Shown in pieces: positions 7,548 to 13,252 of a stretch of 13,252 nucleotides of DNA. Location: positions 1-13,252 of the forward strand of contig JAPUHH010000158.1 of NCBI GenBank assembly GCA_027297825.1, given 5' to 3'. The position numbers were made by a program, and so were the translations under genes. A model generated the notes under the pieces. The model saw only the letters and a program-made list of their open reading frames with translations. It did no database searches and was not told the DNA's origin. Position 1 is the first letter of the stretch. Each line of letters starts with the position of its first letter. The DNA comes from Gammaproteobacteria bacterium. GTDB taxonomy: Bacteria > Pseudomonadota > Gammaproteobacteria > UBA4575.

Positions 7548-8270
7548 ATGAGTAACACCTCGACCAATCCCGAAAACTTTAATTGTCGAAGCTTCATATA
7601 TCGAAAATTTAAGTCATCGCAAGTAATATGGACAGAAACCAATAACTACGGCATCGCTTCATCAATTACTGATCCAACAATTGAATCGGATTATGTGCAG
7701 CAACTTGCGATATGTGATTTGAGCTATTTACAACGCACGGGATTCAAAGGTGCTGGCGCATGCGAATGGTTAAAAAATCAGAACATTAACATCCCTACAA
7801 GCATAAACCATACTTTATCCAACGACGACGGATGTTTAATTGCAAGGCTTGGAATTAATGACATATTGATATTTGATAGTTTAAAAAATCAAACCAACCT
7901 TCCTATAAAGCTAGAACAACAATGGCAATACGATTACGCACCTGGGAATAAACCTTGCGGTTTTATTGTACCAAGACAAGATAGCCATGCATGCTTTTCT
8001 GTTACCGGAGAATATGCACCTGAGATGTTTGCTAAATTATGTGCTATTGATTTACGTGTCAAAAAGTTTGCCAACAACATGATTGCACAGACCTCCCTAG
8101 CACGCTTAAGTGCAATCATCATCCGTCGTGACTTAAATGCTTTTAGCAATTATTTAGTGCTAGTTGAAAGTGCATCAGCAGAATATTGTTGGGATTGCTT
8201 ATTGGATGCCATGCAGGAATTCAACGGCCAAATTGTCGGGACCTCTATATTGGCAACATTCTCTAAATAA
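7548..8270 (+). CDS. mgdD: N-methylglutamate dehydrogenase subunit D (sarcosine oxidase gamma-type)
   Basis: Fourth subunit, 240 residues, resembling SoxG, the least conserved member of the complex. Recognisable parts are CDLSYLQRTGFKGAGACEWL (76-95), which follows the GcvT-like N-terminal pattern, and the C-terminal block with QTSLARLSAIIIRRD and YCWDCLLDAMQEFNGQIVG, matching the SoxG ending in which a leucine-alanine-arginine helix, RRD and a DAMxEF stretch recur. No catalytic motif is expected; in sarcosine oxidase the gamma subunit is structural. The gene starts two bases after mgdC, with AAGAGA inside the mgdC end as a weak ribosome site. It closes the metabolic operon; a 159-base gap follows with no strong terminator. 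Position decides the assignment, since sequence similarity in this subunit is loose. Confidence 0.85.
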   Translation: MSNTSTNPENFNCRSFIYRKFKSSQVIWTETNNYGIASSITDPTIESDYVQQLAICDLSYLQRTGFKGAGACEWLKNQNINIPTSINHTLSNDDGCLIARLGINDILIFDSLKNQTNLPIKLEQQWQYDYAPGNKPCGFIVPRQDSHACFSVTGEYAPEMFAKLCAIDLRVKKFANNMIAQTSLARLSAIIIRRDLNAFSNYLVLVESASAEYCWDCLLDAMQEFNGQIVGTSILATFSK

Positions 8271-8429
8271 AGCCCTTCCCTAATGATGAACTGATAACGG
8301 CCCATGAAACACATATGCAAATTTGAGCGGTATATTCAAATTAACCACTTATTTTGTAAGTATGTATTCCTATACGTTATGAACTAAAATTTTGTTACTC
8401 ATAAAATTAGCCTAGCGTATAGTTGAACG
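8271..8429 (+). promoter_or_regulatory. Intergenic region before the binding-protein gene, with two inverted repeats
   Basis: This 159-base AT-rich gap has two perfect inverted repeats: AATTTGA with TCAAATT (8320-8326 and 8336-8342, 9-base spacer) and TTATGA with TCATAA (8377-8382 and 8399-8404, 16-base spacer). Neither is followed by a T run, so they look more like protein sites than terminators. I found no convincing -35/-10 pair; TATAGT at 8418-8423 resembles a -10 but lies only six bases before the start codon. No Shine-Dalgarno site is visible. A promoter for the receptor-kinase pair is expected here but not demonstrated. Confidence 0.35.
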
Positions 8430-9737
8430 ATGGCAATTAATCGCCGATATTTTCTACAAGCATCTTGTGCGGCTTCCTCAATACTAGGATGCCCTCTTGC
8501 ATCTAGTTTATCTCAAGCCGCATCTCGATCACCCTGGGTTACTAAACACGGCACCATAAAAATTGGACTACTATGGTCCTTAACGGGGCATCTAAGTGTT
8601 ATCGAAAAACCCTCACGTGACGTTGGGCTTTTTTGGGTTGATGAGGTTAACAAGAATGGAGGTATTGCCGGATTTAAAATCGAACCCGTGGTAATCGATG
8701 CAAAATCAGATATGAAAACCTATCGGCAAGGGATTCATGATTTGATGCTAAAAGAGACTGTATTGGCGACATTTGGAGGTTACACCTCTGCTAGCCGGCG
8801 CGCCGTGATGCCACTTGTAACGCTGAATAATGGATTATTTTATTACCCGACATGTTATGAAGGGCGGGAGTGTTGGCAACATATTATTTGTACAGGTCCT
8901 ATTGCAAACCAACATTCATATGATTTAATTCCATACATGGTTAACAATTTTGGCCCGCGAGCCTACTTCATCGGCTCTAACTATGTCTGGCCTAGAGAGT
9001 CCAATCGCAACGCCAAACAGTGGCTTGAAAATGTGGATGGTGAGTTAGTTGGCGAATCTTATATGCCACTCGGCTTAGGTGATTTTGATCCGATATTTAA
9101 AAATGTAAAAAAACTACAGCCTGATTGGATATTTTCTACAGTAGTAGGAGATTCAGATTTACTCTTGCGCAAAAATTATATTAAAGCAGGCTTCAGTCCA
9201 GAAAAATTACCCACCGCATCATTAACTACGTCAGAAATGGAAGTAAAACTAATGGGCGCAGAATATGGTGAAGGCCATATATTATCTGCGCCTTATTTTC
9301 AAAGCCTGGAAAATAAAACTAACCATAGATTTGTAAGCGAATTTCTAAATAGCCAGTACGGAAAAAGTGGTGTTACACACTTTAATATGGAAGAAACCTA
9401 TTTAACTTTTCTTTATTTCAAGAAAGCTATTGAGCGTGTAGTTAAAGAAGAAGGCGAATCAGCTATCAGTCCAATGAAATTACGGCAATACTCTGCTGGA
9501 CTTGAATTAACGGACCATGAATCTCCAGAAGGCACAGTACGGATTCACACACAAAACTTTAATAGTTGGCTTACCCCTAAAATTGGAAGGTTCGATGCAA
9601 ATGGACAAGTTGATTTGTTATTTAAACAAAACCAACTGATACCACCTAATCCATATGTACTCTACCCTCAACGTGGCGAATGTGTGGCAAATGGCTTACA
9701 TCTTCCCAATGGTAAATTAATCAAAGCTGCATCCTGA
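8430..9737 (+). CDS. AmiC/UrtA-type periplasmic amide-class binding protein, probable receptor
   Basis: A 435-residue type I periplasmic binding protein. The N-terminus NRRYFLQASC (4-13) is a twin-arginine export signal. ILGC (18-21) is a possible lipobox, and SQA (28-30) a possible ordinary cleavage site, so anchoring is undecided. The mature part resembles the amide sensor AmiC closely: IGLLWSLTG (45-53), GGYTSASRRAVMPLV (116-130), FYYPTCYEG (137-145), YFIGSNYVWPRESN (179-192), FSTVVG (235-240), ASLTTSEMEV (263-272) and APYFQS (287-292). Tyr118, Ser120, Thr141 and Tyr185 fall on AmiC amide-pocket positions, while C142 and W187 replace the AmiC Pro and Tyr. This suggests a small amide, urea or related ligand. 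No permease or ATPase gene follows; a histidine kinase does, 55 bases on. A receptor role is therefore inferred. A solute-binding subunit for a transporter encoded elsewhere is the alternative. Confidence 0.82.
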   Translation: MAINRRYFLQASCAASSILGCPLASSLSQAASRSPWVTKHGTIKIGLLWSLTGHLSVIEKPSRDVGLFWVDEVNKNGGIAGFKIEPVVIDAKSDMKTYRQGIHDLMLKETVLATFGGYTSASRRAVMPLVTLNNGLFYYPTCYEGRECWQHIICTGPIANQHSYDLIPYMVNNFGPRAYFIGSNYVWPRESNRNAKQWLENVDGELVGESYMPLGLGDFDPIFKNVKKLQPDWIFSTVVGDSDLLLRKNYIKAGFSPEKLPTASLTTSEMEVKLMGAEYGEGHILSAPYFQSLENKTNHRFVSEFLNSQYGKSGVTHFNMEETYLTFLYFKKAIERVVKEEGESAISPMKLRQYSAGLELTDHESPEGTVRIHTQNFNSWLTPKIGRFDANGQVDLLFKQNQLIPPNPYVLYPQRGECVANGLHLPNGKLIKAAS

Positions 9738-9738
9738 C

Positions 9739-9760
9739 ATGGCTCATACATATCAGCCAT
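9739..9760 (+). repeat. Inverted repeat between the binding-protein and kinase genes
   Basis: ATGGCT (9739-9744) and AGCCAT (9755-9760) are perfect reverse complements around a 10-base spacer, beginning one base after the binding-protein stop codon. There is no T run. It could be a small mRNA hairpin that protects or tunes the upstream message, or a chance repeat. Confidence 0.25.
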
Positions 9761-9792
9761 TACGTGGAATAATTAAAAAGTAGATTTCTAAT

Positions 9793-11871
9793 ATGAAAGG
9801 TAAATTTAAAAATATCATCAATCACATGTCAGTAGGCCAGAAAGTGCTGTCGATAATATTTCTTGAAATTATTTCGTACTCTATCGTAATTACTATTGCG
9901 CTCTCACAAATTAATTCAGTAGGTAATGTAGTTAAACAAATGTCAGATATCTATTTACCATTATTTGCCTCATCCGAAACGATTCGACATGAAATTCAAA
10001 ATAGCAGATTAAATTTAAAAGATATTATCTTTGTTGGTGATCGAGTGGTTTATGATAAAAATGCCGAAGAAGCTTATATTGCAGCACGTGGACGATATCA
10101 AGAAAATAACAACAATATTAGTGCAGAAATCGATTGGGCAGACCGTCTTATTACAAAAGCCGCTGTTCAAAAAGACGCACAAGAAAACTTAATCAAAAAA
10201 TACAGCCAAAACCTACTGCGTCAGCTATCAAGTCTCCGACAAGCGAGCCGCATTCATAGCATTCGCGCAGAAAAAGTATTTCTTCATGTAGAAGATGGCT
10301 CATTCTTAATGGGAATGGAAATGGTTTCCGATGTCGCGGCCAGCGAAAAAATACTCATAAAAGAGTTAGACACACTAGTTAATGAGCTGAGCGACCTCAA
10401 CAAGGCATCCGTGGATTATGCCGGTCATGTAGAAAGTGCTGCATCTAGTTTTACAGTTCTTGCTTCGATTACCACCATTTGCATCGTTATTATCATTTTT
10501 TACTATGTAGTGAAAAAGAATATATCCAATCCTTTGCATGCATTAACCGACACCATTAATTCTCTTAGCGCTTTACACGATATTGAAGATTCCGCAATAG
10601 AAAAAGAATTAATGTCTCGAGGCGATGAACTTGGAATGGTAAGTCGGAGTTTCAATAAGCTAAAACATGATTTAAGCGCGCAAGACAAAAGTCTGCGTGG
10701 CGCAAAAGAAGAAGCCGAGAGAGCAAATCGCGCTAAATCACAGTTCTTAGCTGCGGCAAGTCACGACCTCCGTCAACCACTGCACGCGATGCAGATGTAT
10801 ATCACAGTACTACAACAAAAAATCAAAAACAAAGAAACCCTTAAGATTGTTTCAGATATCGACGCCGTTTCTATTTCAACCGGACGATTATTAAATGCAA
10901 TCCTCGATGTGTCTCAACTGGAAGCCGGAGCAGTACAACCTCAAATCGAAGACTTCCCCGTTCAAGAGATATTGCACAGAGTAGCGCGTGGTTTTCGACC
11001 GATGTCGAAACGCAAGGGAATTTCATTACGCATCGCGTCTTCAAGCGCTTACGTGCGAAGCGACCCCGTCTTATTAGAGCAGATTATTGGTAACTTTGTG
11101 GCCAACGCCATTCGCTATACGGAAACGGGCAGTGTTTTATTGGGGTGTAGGCGTCGACCTGGGAAACTCTCTATAGAAATTTTGGATACAGGACCTGGCA
11201 TCCCCAAACATCAACGAGATGCTATTTTCGATGACTTCCATCAACTGGATAATAAAGAACGCGACCGCGGCAAAGGACTGGGGCTTGGCTTAGCCATCGT
11301 ACGACGCCTTTCTATATGCCTGGATCATCAAATAGAACATTCTTCTAAAATCAATCACGGTTCGCGCTTTGCGGTAGTCGTTGGACTTGGTGATAAGCCT
11401 GCAGATGTTATTCAATCAAGGGCATTTGAAACTAGCTATTTTGATTTAAAAAATACTTCAGTATTGTTGATCGAAGACAATGTAGCAGTGCTGGATGCAA
11501 CGCAACAACTACTCGAATCTTGGGAATGCAACGTTATCTGCGCAAAATCTGCGCAAGAGGCAGAACATTTAATGTTTGACCCGCATAATATTCCCGACAT
11601 CGTTATCGCTGACTACCGCCTTCCAGGAAGCGTTAATGGCGTGCAAGCTATTAATAATGTTGCTGCGAAACTAGGCTATCCAGTACCTGCATTTATTATC
11701 ACGGGCGAAGCCGACACTAGTGAGGTTCGCAAAATTGCAGATCACGGCTACCATGTATTATCGAAACCGATCCACCCTGCCAAGTTAAGAGCATTAATCT
11801 CTCATTTGATTGTTGTAGAGTCTACCGAACCCTCGCAGCTTACTGATCAGCTCAAGGCCTCTGCCTCATAG
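9793..11871 (+). CDS. Membrane hybrid histidine kinase with C-terminal receiver domain
   Basis: A 692-residue inner-membrane sensor kinase. A first membrane segment (about 18-38) and a second (about 219-240) enclose a periplasmic part of about 180 residues that is rich in polar helices and looks like a helical-bundle sensor. HAMP region about 241-296 (starting near NPLHAL), then a coiled coil to 317. HisKA domain: FLAAASHDLRQPLHAMQMY (318-336), phosphorylated histidine H324. ATPase domain: N box NFVANAIRYT (434-443), G1 box DTGPGI (465-470), G2 box GKGLGLGLAIV (493-503). Receiver domain about 555-675: acidic pair E561/D562, phospho-acceptor D607 in IADYRLPG, T637 and K658. There is no Hpt domain, so phosphate probably goes straight from H324 to the separate regulator while the fused receiver modulates or drains it. 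The kinase follows a binding-protein gene and faces the regulator gene at 11958-12656, its probable partner. Ligand unknown. Confidence 0.9.
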   Translation: MKGKFKNIINHMSVGQKVLSIIFLEIISYSIVITIALSQINSVGNVVKQMSDIYLPLFASSETIRHEIQNSRLNLKDIIFVGDRVVYDKNAEEAYIAARGRYQENNNNISAEIDWADRLITKAAVQKDAQENLIKKYSQNLLRQLSSLRQASRIHSIRAEKVFLHVEDGSFLMGMEMVSDVAASEKILIKELDTLVNELSDLNKASVDYAGHVESAASSFTVLASITTICIVIIIFYYVVKKNISNPLHALTDTINSLSALHDIEDSAIEKELMSRGDELGMVSRSFNKLKHDLSAQDKSLRGAKEEAERANRAKSQFLAAASHDLRQPLHAMQMYITVLQQKIKNKETLKIVSDIDAVSISTGRLLNAILDVSQLEAGAVQPQIEDFPVQEILHRVARGFRPMSKRKGISLRIASSSAYVRSDPVLLEQIIGNFVANAIRYTETGSVLLGCRRRPGKLSIEILDTGPGIPKHQRDAIFDDFHQLDNKERDRGKGLGLGLAIVRRLSICLDHQIEHSSKINHGSRFAVVVGLGDKPADVIQSRAFETSYFDLKNTSVLLIEDNVAVLDATQQLLESWECNVICAKSAQEAEHLMFDPHNIPDIVIADYRLPGSVNGVQAINNVAAKLGYPVPAFIITGEADTSEVRKIADHGYHVLSKPIHPAKLRALISHLIVVESTEPSQLTDQLKASAS

Positions 11872-11917
11872 TAGAGTGATAGAGTATTCTTATATTAAAA
11901 ATAATCGCTCTATTTTT
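11872..11917 (+). terminator. Intrinsic terminator after the kinase gene
   Basis: TAGAGTGAT (11872-11880) pairs with ATCGCTCTA (11904-11912), nine pairs with one G-U, and TTTTT (11913-11917) follows directly. The 23-base loop is long and AT-rich, so strength is uncertain, but the position right after the kinase stop codon fits the end of the + strand transcript. Confidence 0.55.
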
Positions 11918-11926
11918 ATCTAATCT

Positions 11927-11949
11927 AAAAAACTAAGTTTATGCTTAGT
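11927..11949 (-). terminator. Intrinsic terminator of the response-regulator gene
   Basis: On the - strand ACTAAG (11949-11944), a six-base loop and CTTAGT (11937-11932) form a perfect stem, followed by a run of T (the A run 11927-11931 on the + strand). It lies nine bases beyond the regulator stop codon. Together with the + strand hairpin at 11872-11917 it insulates two converging transcripts. Confidence 0.65.
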
Positions 11950-11957
11950 ATTGTTCC

Positions 11958-12656
11958 TTATGAATATTCTCTATTTCTTTTGAGTTGTGCATACATAGCA
12001 ACTGCTTCAGTACGATTTTGTACATTTAACGTTTTAAAAATACGCGATAAATGCATCTTTACCGTACCAACGTTTAATCCAAGATCATTTGCAATATCTT
12101 TGTTTGGCTTACCCAATGCCATGAGATCTAATACCTCCAGTTGTCGTTGCGTAAGTTGGGCATAACCCTGCTCCAGCGAAGATCCAAATGATTCTGTTGT
12201 GTAATCCTCCTCCTGCACTTGTTCATCACGCGATGAACTCGCACCTAAAACATGTGGGGGAACATACACTCCACCGGATAAAACCAATTTAATTGCACTC
12301 ATCATAACTTCTGGAGATGAAGTTTTAGGTATATAGCCCATTGCACCAGCTGCAAGTGCACTACGTATTGCTGCTATATGTTCTCGAACCGATACCACAA
12401 TAACGGGCACATCAGGCCAGTCGTTACAAATCTGCTTAATACCTTCCATGCCAGTCATACCTGGCATTAAAAGATCTAACAACAAAAGATCGACGGGCTG
12501 ACCTTTGGCAAGAAACTCTAATGTTTGCTTTAAATCGCTGGTTTCGATTATTTCTACATTCTCTTTAACCAATTTGACTAATTGGACAAGACCACCTCGG
12601 ACCAAGGCATGATCATCTGCCACCACAATTCTAAATATTGAAGGATCCACACCCAT
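11958..12656 (-). CDS. NarL/LuxR-family response regulator
   Basis: A 232-residue two-domain DNA-binding regulator. Receiver domain 8-128: acidic pair D14/D15 in VVADDHALVR, phospho-acceptor D61 in LLLLDLLMPGMTGMEG, S89 in IVVSVRE and K111 in GYIPKTSSP, all the expected residues. A flexible acidic linker (about 138-164, DEQVQEEDY) leads to the LuxR-type helix-turn-helix, 166-227: LTQRQLEVLDLMALGKPNKD and IANDLGLNVGTVKMHLSRIF, ending KTLNVQNRTEAV. It is convergent with the hybrid kinase, which is its most likely phosphodonor. The ATG at 12654-12656 places the receiver at the normal distance from the N-terminus; no strong Shine-Dalgarno site precedes it. Targets are unknown. The long control region just upstream, and the mgs-gma-mgd operon, are candidates by proximity only. 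Confidence 0.92.
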   Translation of the reverse strand: MGVDPSIFRIVVADDHALVRGGLVQLVKLVKENVEIIETSDLKQTLEFLAKGQPVDLLLLDLLMPGMTGMEGIKQICNDWPDVPVIVVSVREHIAAIRSALAAGAMGYIPKTSSPEVMMSAIKLVLSGGVYVPPHVLGASSSRDEQVQEEDYTTESFGSSLEQGYAQLTQRQLEVLDLMALGKPNKDIANDLGLNVGTVKMHLSRIFKTLNVQNRTEAVAMYAQLKRNREYS

Positions 12657-12682
12657 TAGAATTTCAAAGATATTCTTTTCAT

Positions 12683-12688
12683 TTTATA
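12683..12688 (-). promoter_or_regulatory. Possible -10 element of the response-regulator gene
   Basis: Reading leftward, TATAAA (five of six to consensus) lies 26 bases before the regulator start codon. The position where the -35 would be (about 12706-12711) has no good match and overlaps the inverted repeat at 12701-12725, as in promoters that need an activator or are blocked by a bound protein. Confidence 0.3.
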
Positions 12689-12700
12689 GCCTTTAGTCGA

Positions 12701-12725
12701 TGGCCTGAACGGTAGTTACAGGCCA
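12701..12725. promoter_or_regulatory. Inverted repeat TGGCCTG-N11-CAGGCCA (possible operator)
   Basis: Two perfect 7-base arms (12701-12707 and 12719-12725) separated by 11 bases, centre-to-centre spacing 18. It lies about 45 bases ahead of the response-regulator start, over the expected -35 position, and shares its GGCC core with the repeats nearer the divergent gene. There is no T run, so it is unlikely to be a terminator. Autoregulation by the neighbouring regulator is a reasonable guess. Confidence 0.4.
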
Positions 12726-12923
12726 ATACATGTAGATAATAGCTAGAAAAATGCACAATAAAAAGCAAAGAATTAGAATGCAATAAATTTTTTAAGTAAT
12801 TGAATAAATAATATTTTTGAGCTTTCTACTCGACCTGATTTAACTTGCATTTTGCCTTGAAATTAAAGCGGTATTGCCAAGAACTTAACTTGGTGTCACA
12901 TCACCATCATCACTGTTCTCATA

Positions 12924-12939
12924 CTAGATACTTAAGGCC
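12924..12939 (+). repeat. 16-base element, copy 1 (ACTTAAGGCC core)
   Basis: CTAGATACTTAAGGCC matches 14 of 16 bases with CTATATACTTATGGCC at 12989-13004, which is the right part of the strong palindrome. The start-to-start distance is 65 bases, near six helical turns, so both copies could face the same side of the DNA. It is probably a single half-site upstream of the full site. Confidence 0.4.
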
Positions 12940-12978
12940 GTATATATTGACCCAATGACTGACATGTGATTCACTATA

Positions 12979-13004
12979 GGCCATAAGTCTATATACTTAT
13001 GGCC
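12979..13004. promoter_or_regulatory. Perfect 10-bp inverted repeat GGCCATAAGT-N6-ACTTATGGCC
   Basis: Arms at 12979-12988 and 12995-13004 are exact reverse complements around the six-base spacer CTATAT. It is the strongest palindrome in the window, about 157 bases ahead of the secreted-protein start codon. The sequence after it (ATGCCCTTAAAAC) has no T run, and no gene ends nearby, so an intrinsic terminator is unlikely. A dimeric regulator's operator is the better reading; a hairpin in a long 5' leader is possible only if transcription starts upstream of it. Confidence 0.5.
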
Positions 13005-13064
13005 ATGCCCTTAAAACAAAAATATTTAGAGGCCAGAAACGTTCGATTCTAAACAACTCTGAGT

Positions 13065-13093
13065 TTGGCATCCAAAATAGCTATGTGCATAAC
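13065..13093 (+). promoter_or_regulatory. Candidate sigma70-type promoter of the secreted-protein gene
   Basis: TTGGCA (13065-13070, five of six to -35) and CATAAC (13088-13093, four of six to -10) are 17 bases apart. A transcript from here would have a leader of about 60 bases. The GGCC site at 13031 and the large palindrome lie just upstream, where activators usually bind. Confidence 0.35.
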
Positions 13094-13150
13094 CATTACT
13101 GAATAAAACTTTGTGAATCTTAGATTGCAGCATAGCCCGCCACTCAATAG

Positions 13151-13157
13151 AAGGAGG
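13151..13157 (+). promoter_or_regulatory. Strong ribosome binding site
   Basis: AAGGAGG, a perfect Shine-Dalgarno match, ends four bases before the ATG at 13162. It is by far the strongest in the window and suggests high-level translation of the following exported protein. Confidence 0.75.
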
Positions 13158-13161
13158 ATAT

Positions 13162-13252
13162 ATGAAAGACAAGCCTATTAGTAACAAACGAAGAGCGATC
13201 CTCAAAGGGTCAGTTGCTGGCGCATCCGCAGCTGCCTTTGGATTTCCATCGG
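13162..13252 (+). CDS. Tat-exported protein, 5' end; possibly a solute-binding protein
   Basis: Only the first 30 codons are inside the window. They encode MKDKPISNKRRAILKG followed by SVAGASAAAFGFPS: a polar N-region, a twin-arginine motif (R10, R11, then AILKG) and a mildly hydrophobic alanine-rich stretch, a typical Tat signal peptide. Signals of this style are common on UrtA/FmdD-type ABC transporter binding proteins, and the nearby AmiC-like receptor and two-component pair would fit regulation of such a transporter, but the mature protein is not visible and the function is not determined. A periplasmic redox enzyme is also possible. The very strong ribosome binding site fits an abundant periplasmic protein. 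Confidence 0.7.
   Translation, partial: MKDKPISNKRRAILKGSVAGASAAAFGFPS

Larger units (their letters stand above)
12657..13161. promoter_or_regulatory. 505-base divergent control region without genes
   Basis: Lies between the start of the response regulator (leftward) and the start of a secreted protein (rightward). It is very AT-rich yet holds six GGCC tetramers (12702, 12721, 12936, 12979, 13001, 13031), most as AGGCCA or TGGCC, several in inverted repeats listed separately. A further short repeat, CCAAG with CTTGG (12877-12893), and the odd palindrome GTGATTCAC (12966-12974) also occur. I see no open reading frame of credible size and no RNA gene. The length and the density of repeats suggest a regulated promoter region with binding sites for one or more proteins. 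Confidence 0.55.

Noticed and set aside
11941..12165. Open frame of 74 codons on the + strand
   Set aside because: It overlaps the helix-turn-helix part of the response regulator on the other strand and begins inside that gene's terminator hairpin.
12966..12974. CRP/FNR-like site around GTGATTCAC
   Set aside because: The arms are separated by one base instead of the six (CRP) or four (FNR) required, so it does not fit either protein.
12999..13052. 17-residue open frame starting MAMPLKQKYLEARNVRF
   Set aside because: It begins inside the right arm of the large palindrome, has no Shine-Dalgarno site and no sign of coding bias; a leader peptide cannot be supported.
13067..13081. Possible sigma54 promoter (GG...GC pattern at TTGGCATCC...TAGC)
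   Set aside because: GG and GC are separated by 11 rather than 10 bases and the -12 element reads TAGC, not TTGC; the spacing is strict for sigma54.

Overview
The window carries the chromosomal methylamine-oxidation locus of an AT-rich methylotrophic bacterium. It encodes nearly the whole N-methylglutamate (NMG) pathway, followed by a signalling module. Heterotetrameric sarcosine-oxidase-type subunits, Tat-type secretion signals and an AmiC-like receptor point to a proteobacterium, probably an aquatic beta- or gammaproteobacterial methylotroph; the sequence does not resolve the genus.

Region 1 (1-8270, + strand) is the metabolic operon: the 3' end of mgsB, then mgsC, gmaS, mgdA, mgdB, mgdC and mgdD. 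GmaS joins methylamine to glutamate using ATP, giving gamma-glutamylmethylamide. The three-subunit N-methylglutamate synthase (MgsABC) converts this to N-methylglutamate. The four-subunit N-methylglutamate dehydrogenase (MgdABCD) then oxidises the N-methyl group to the formaldehyde level (methylene-tetrahydrofolate or HCHO) and regenerates glutamate. mgsA presumably lies just upstream. Spacing is tight at mgsB/mgsC and at mgdB/C/D. Gaps of 79 and 91 bases flank gmaS, where secondary promoters could sit.

Region 2 (8271-11949, + strand) holds an AmiC/UrtA-type periplasmic binding protein and, 55 bases later, a membrane hybrid histidine kinase. No permease or ATPase accompanies the binding protein, so a receptor role is likely. 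A terminator hairpin follows the kinase.

Region 3 (11927-12656, - strand) is a NarL/LuxR-type response regulator facing the kinase, with its own terminator on the opposite strand. The binding protein, kinase and regulator together resemble the TorT-TorS-TorR design, in which a type I binding protein presents the ligand to a helical sensor domain. An amide, methylamine or pathway-intermediate signal is a natural guess but is not shown by the sequence.

Region 4 (12657-13252) is a gene-free divergent control region of about 500 bases. It has a cluster of GGCC-cored sites, including a perfect 10-bp inverted repeat and a 16-base repeated element. It leads into the start of a second Tat-exported protein, cut by the window edge and perhaps the binding protein of a true ABC transporter. 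I saw no tRNA, rRNA, mobile element or CRISPR array.
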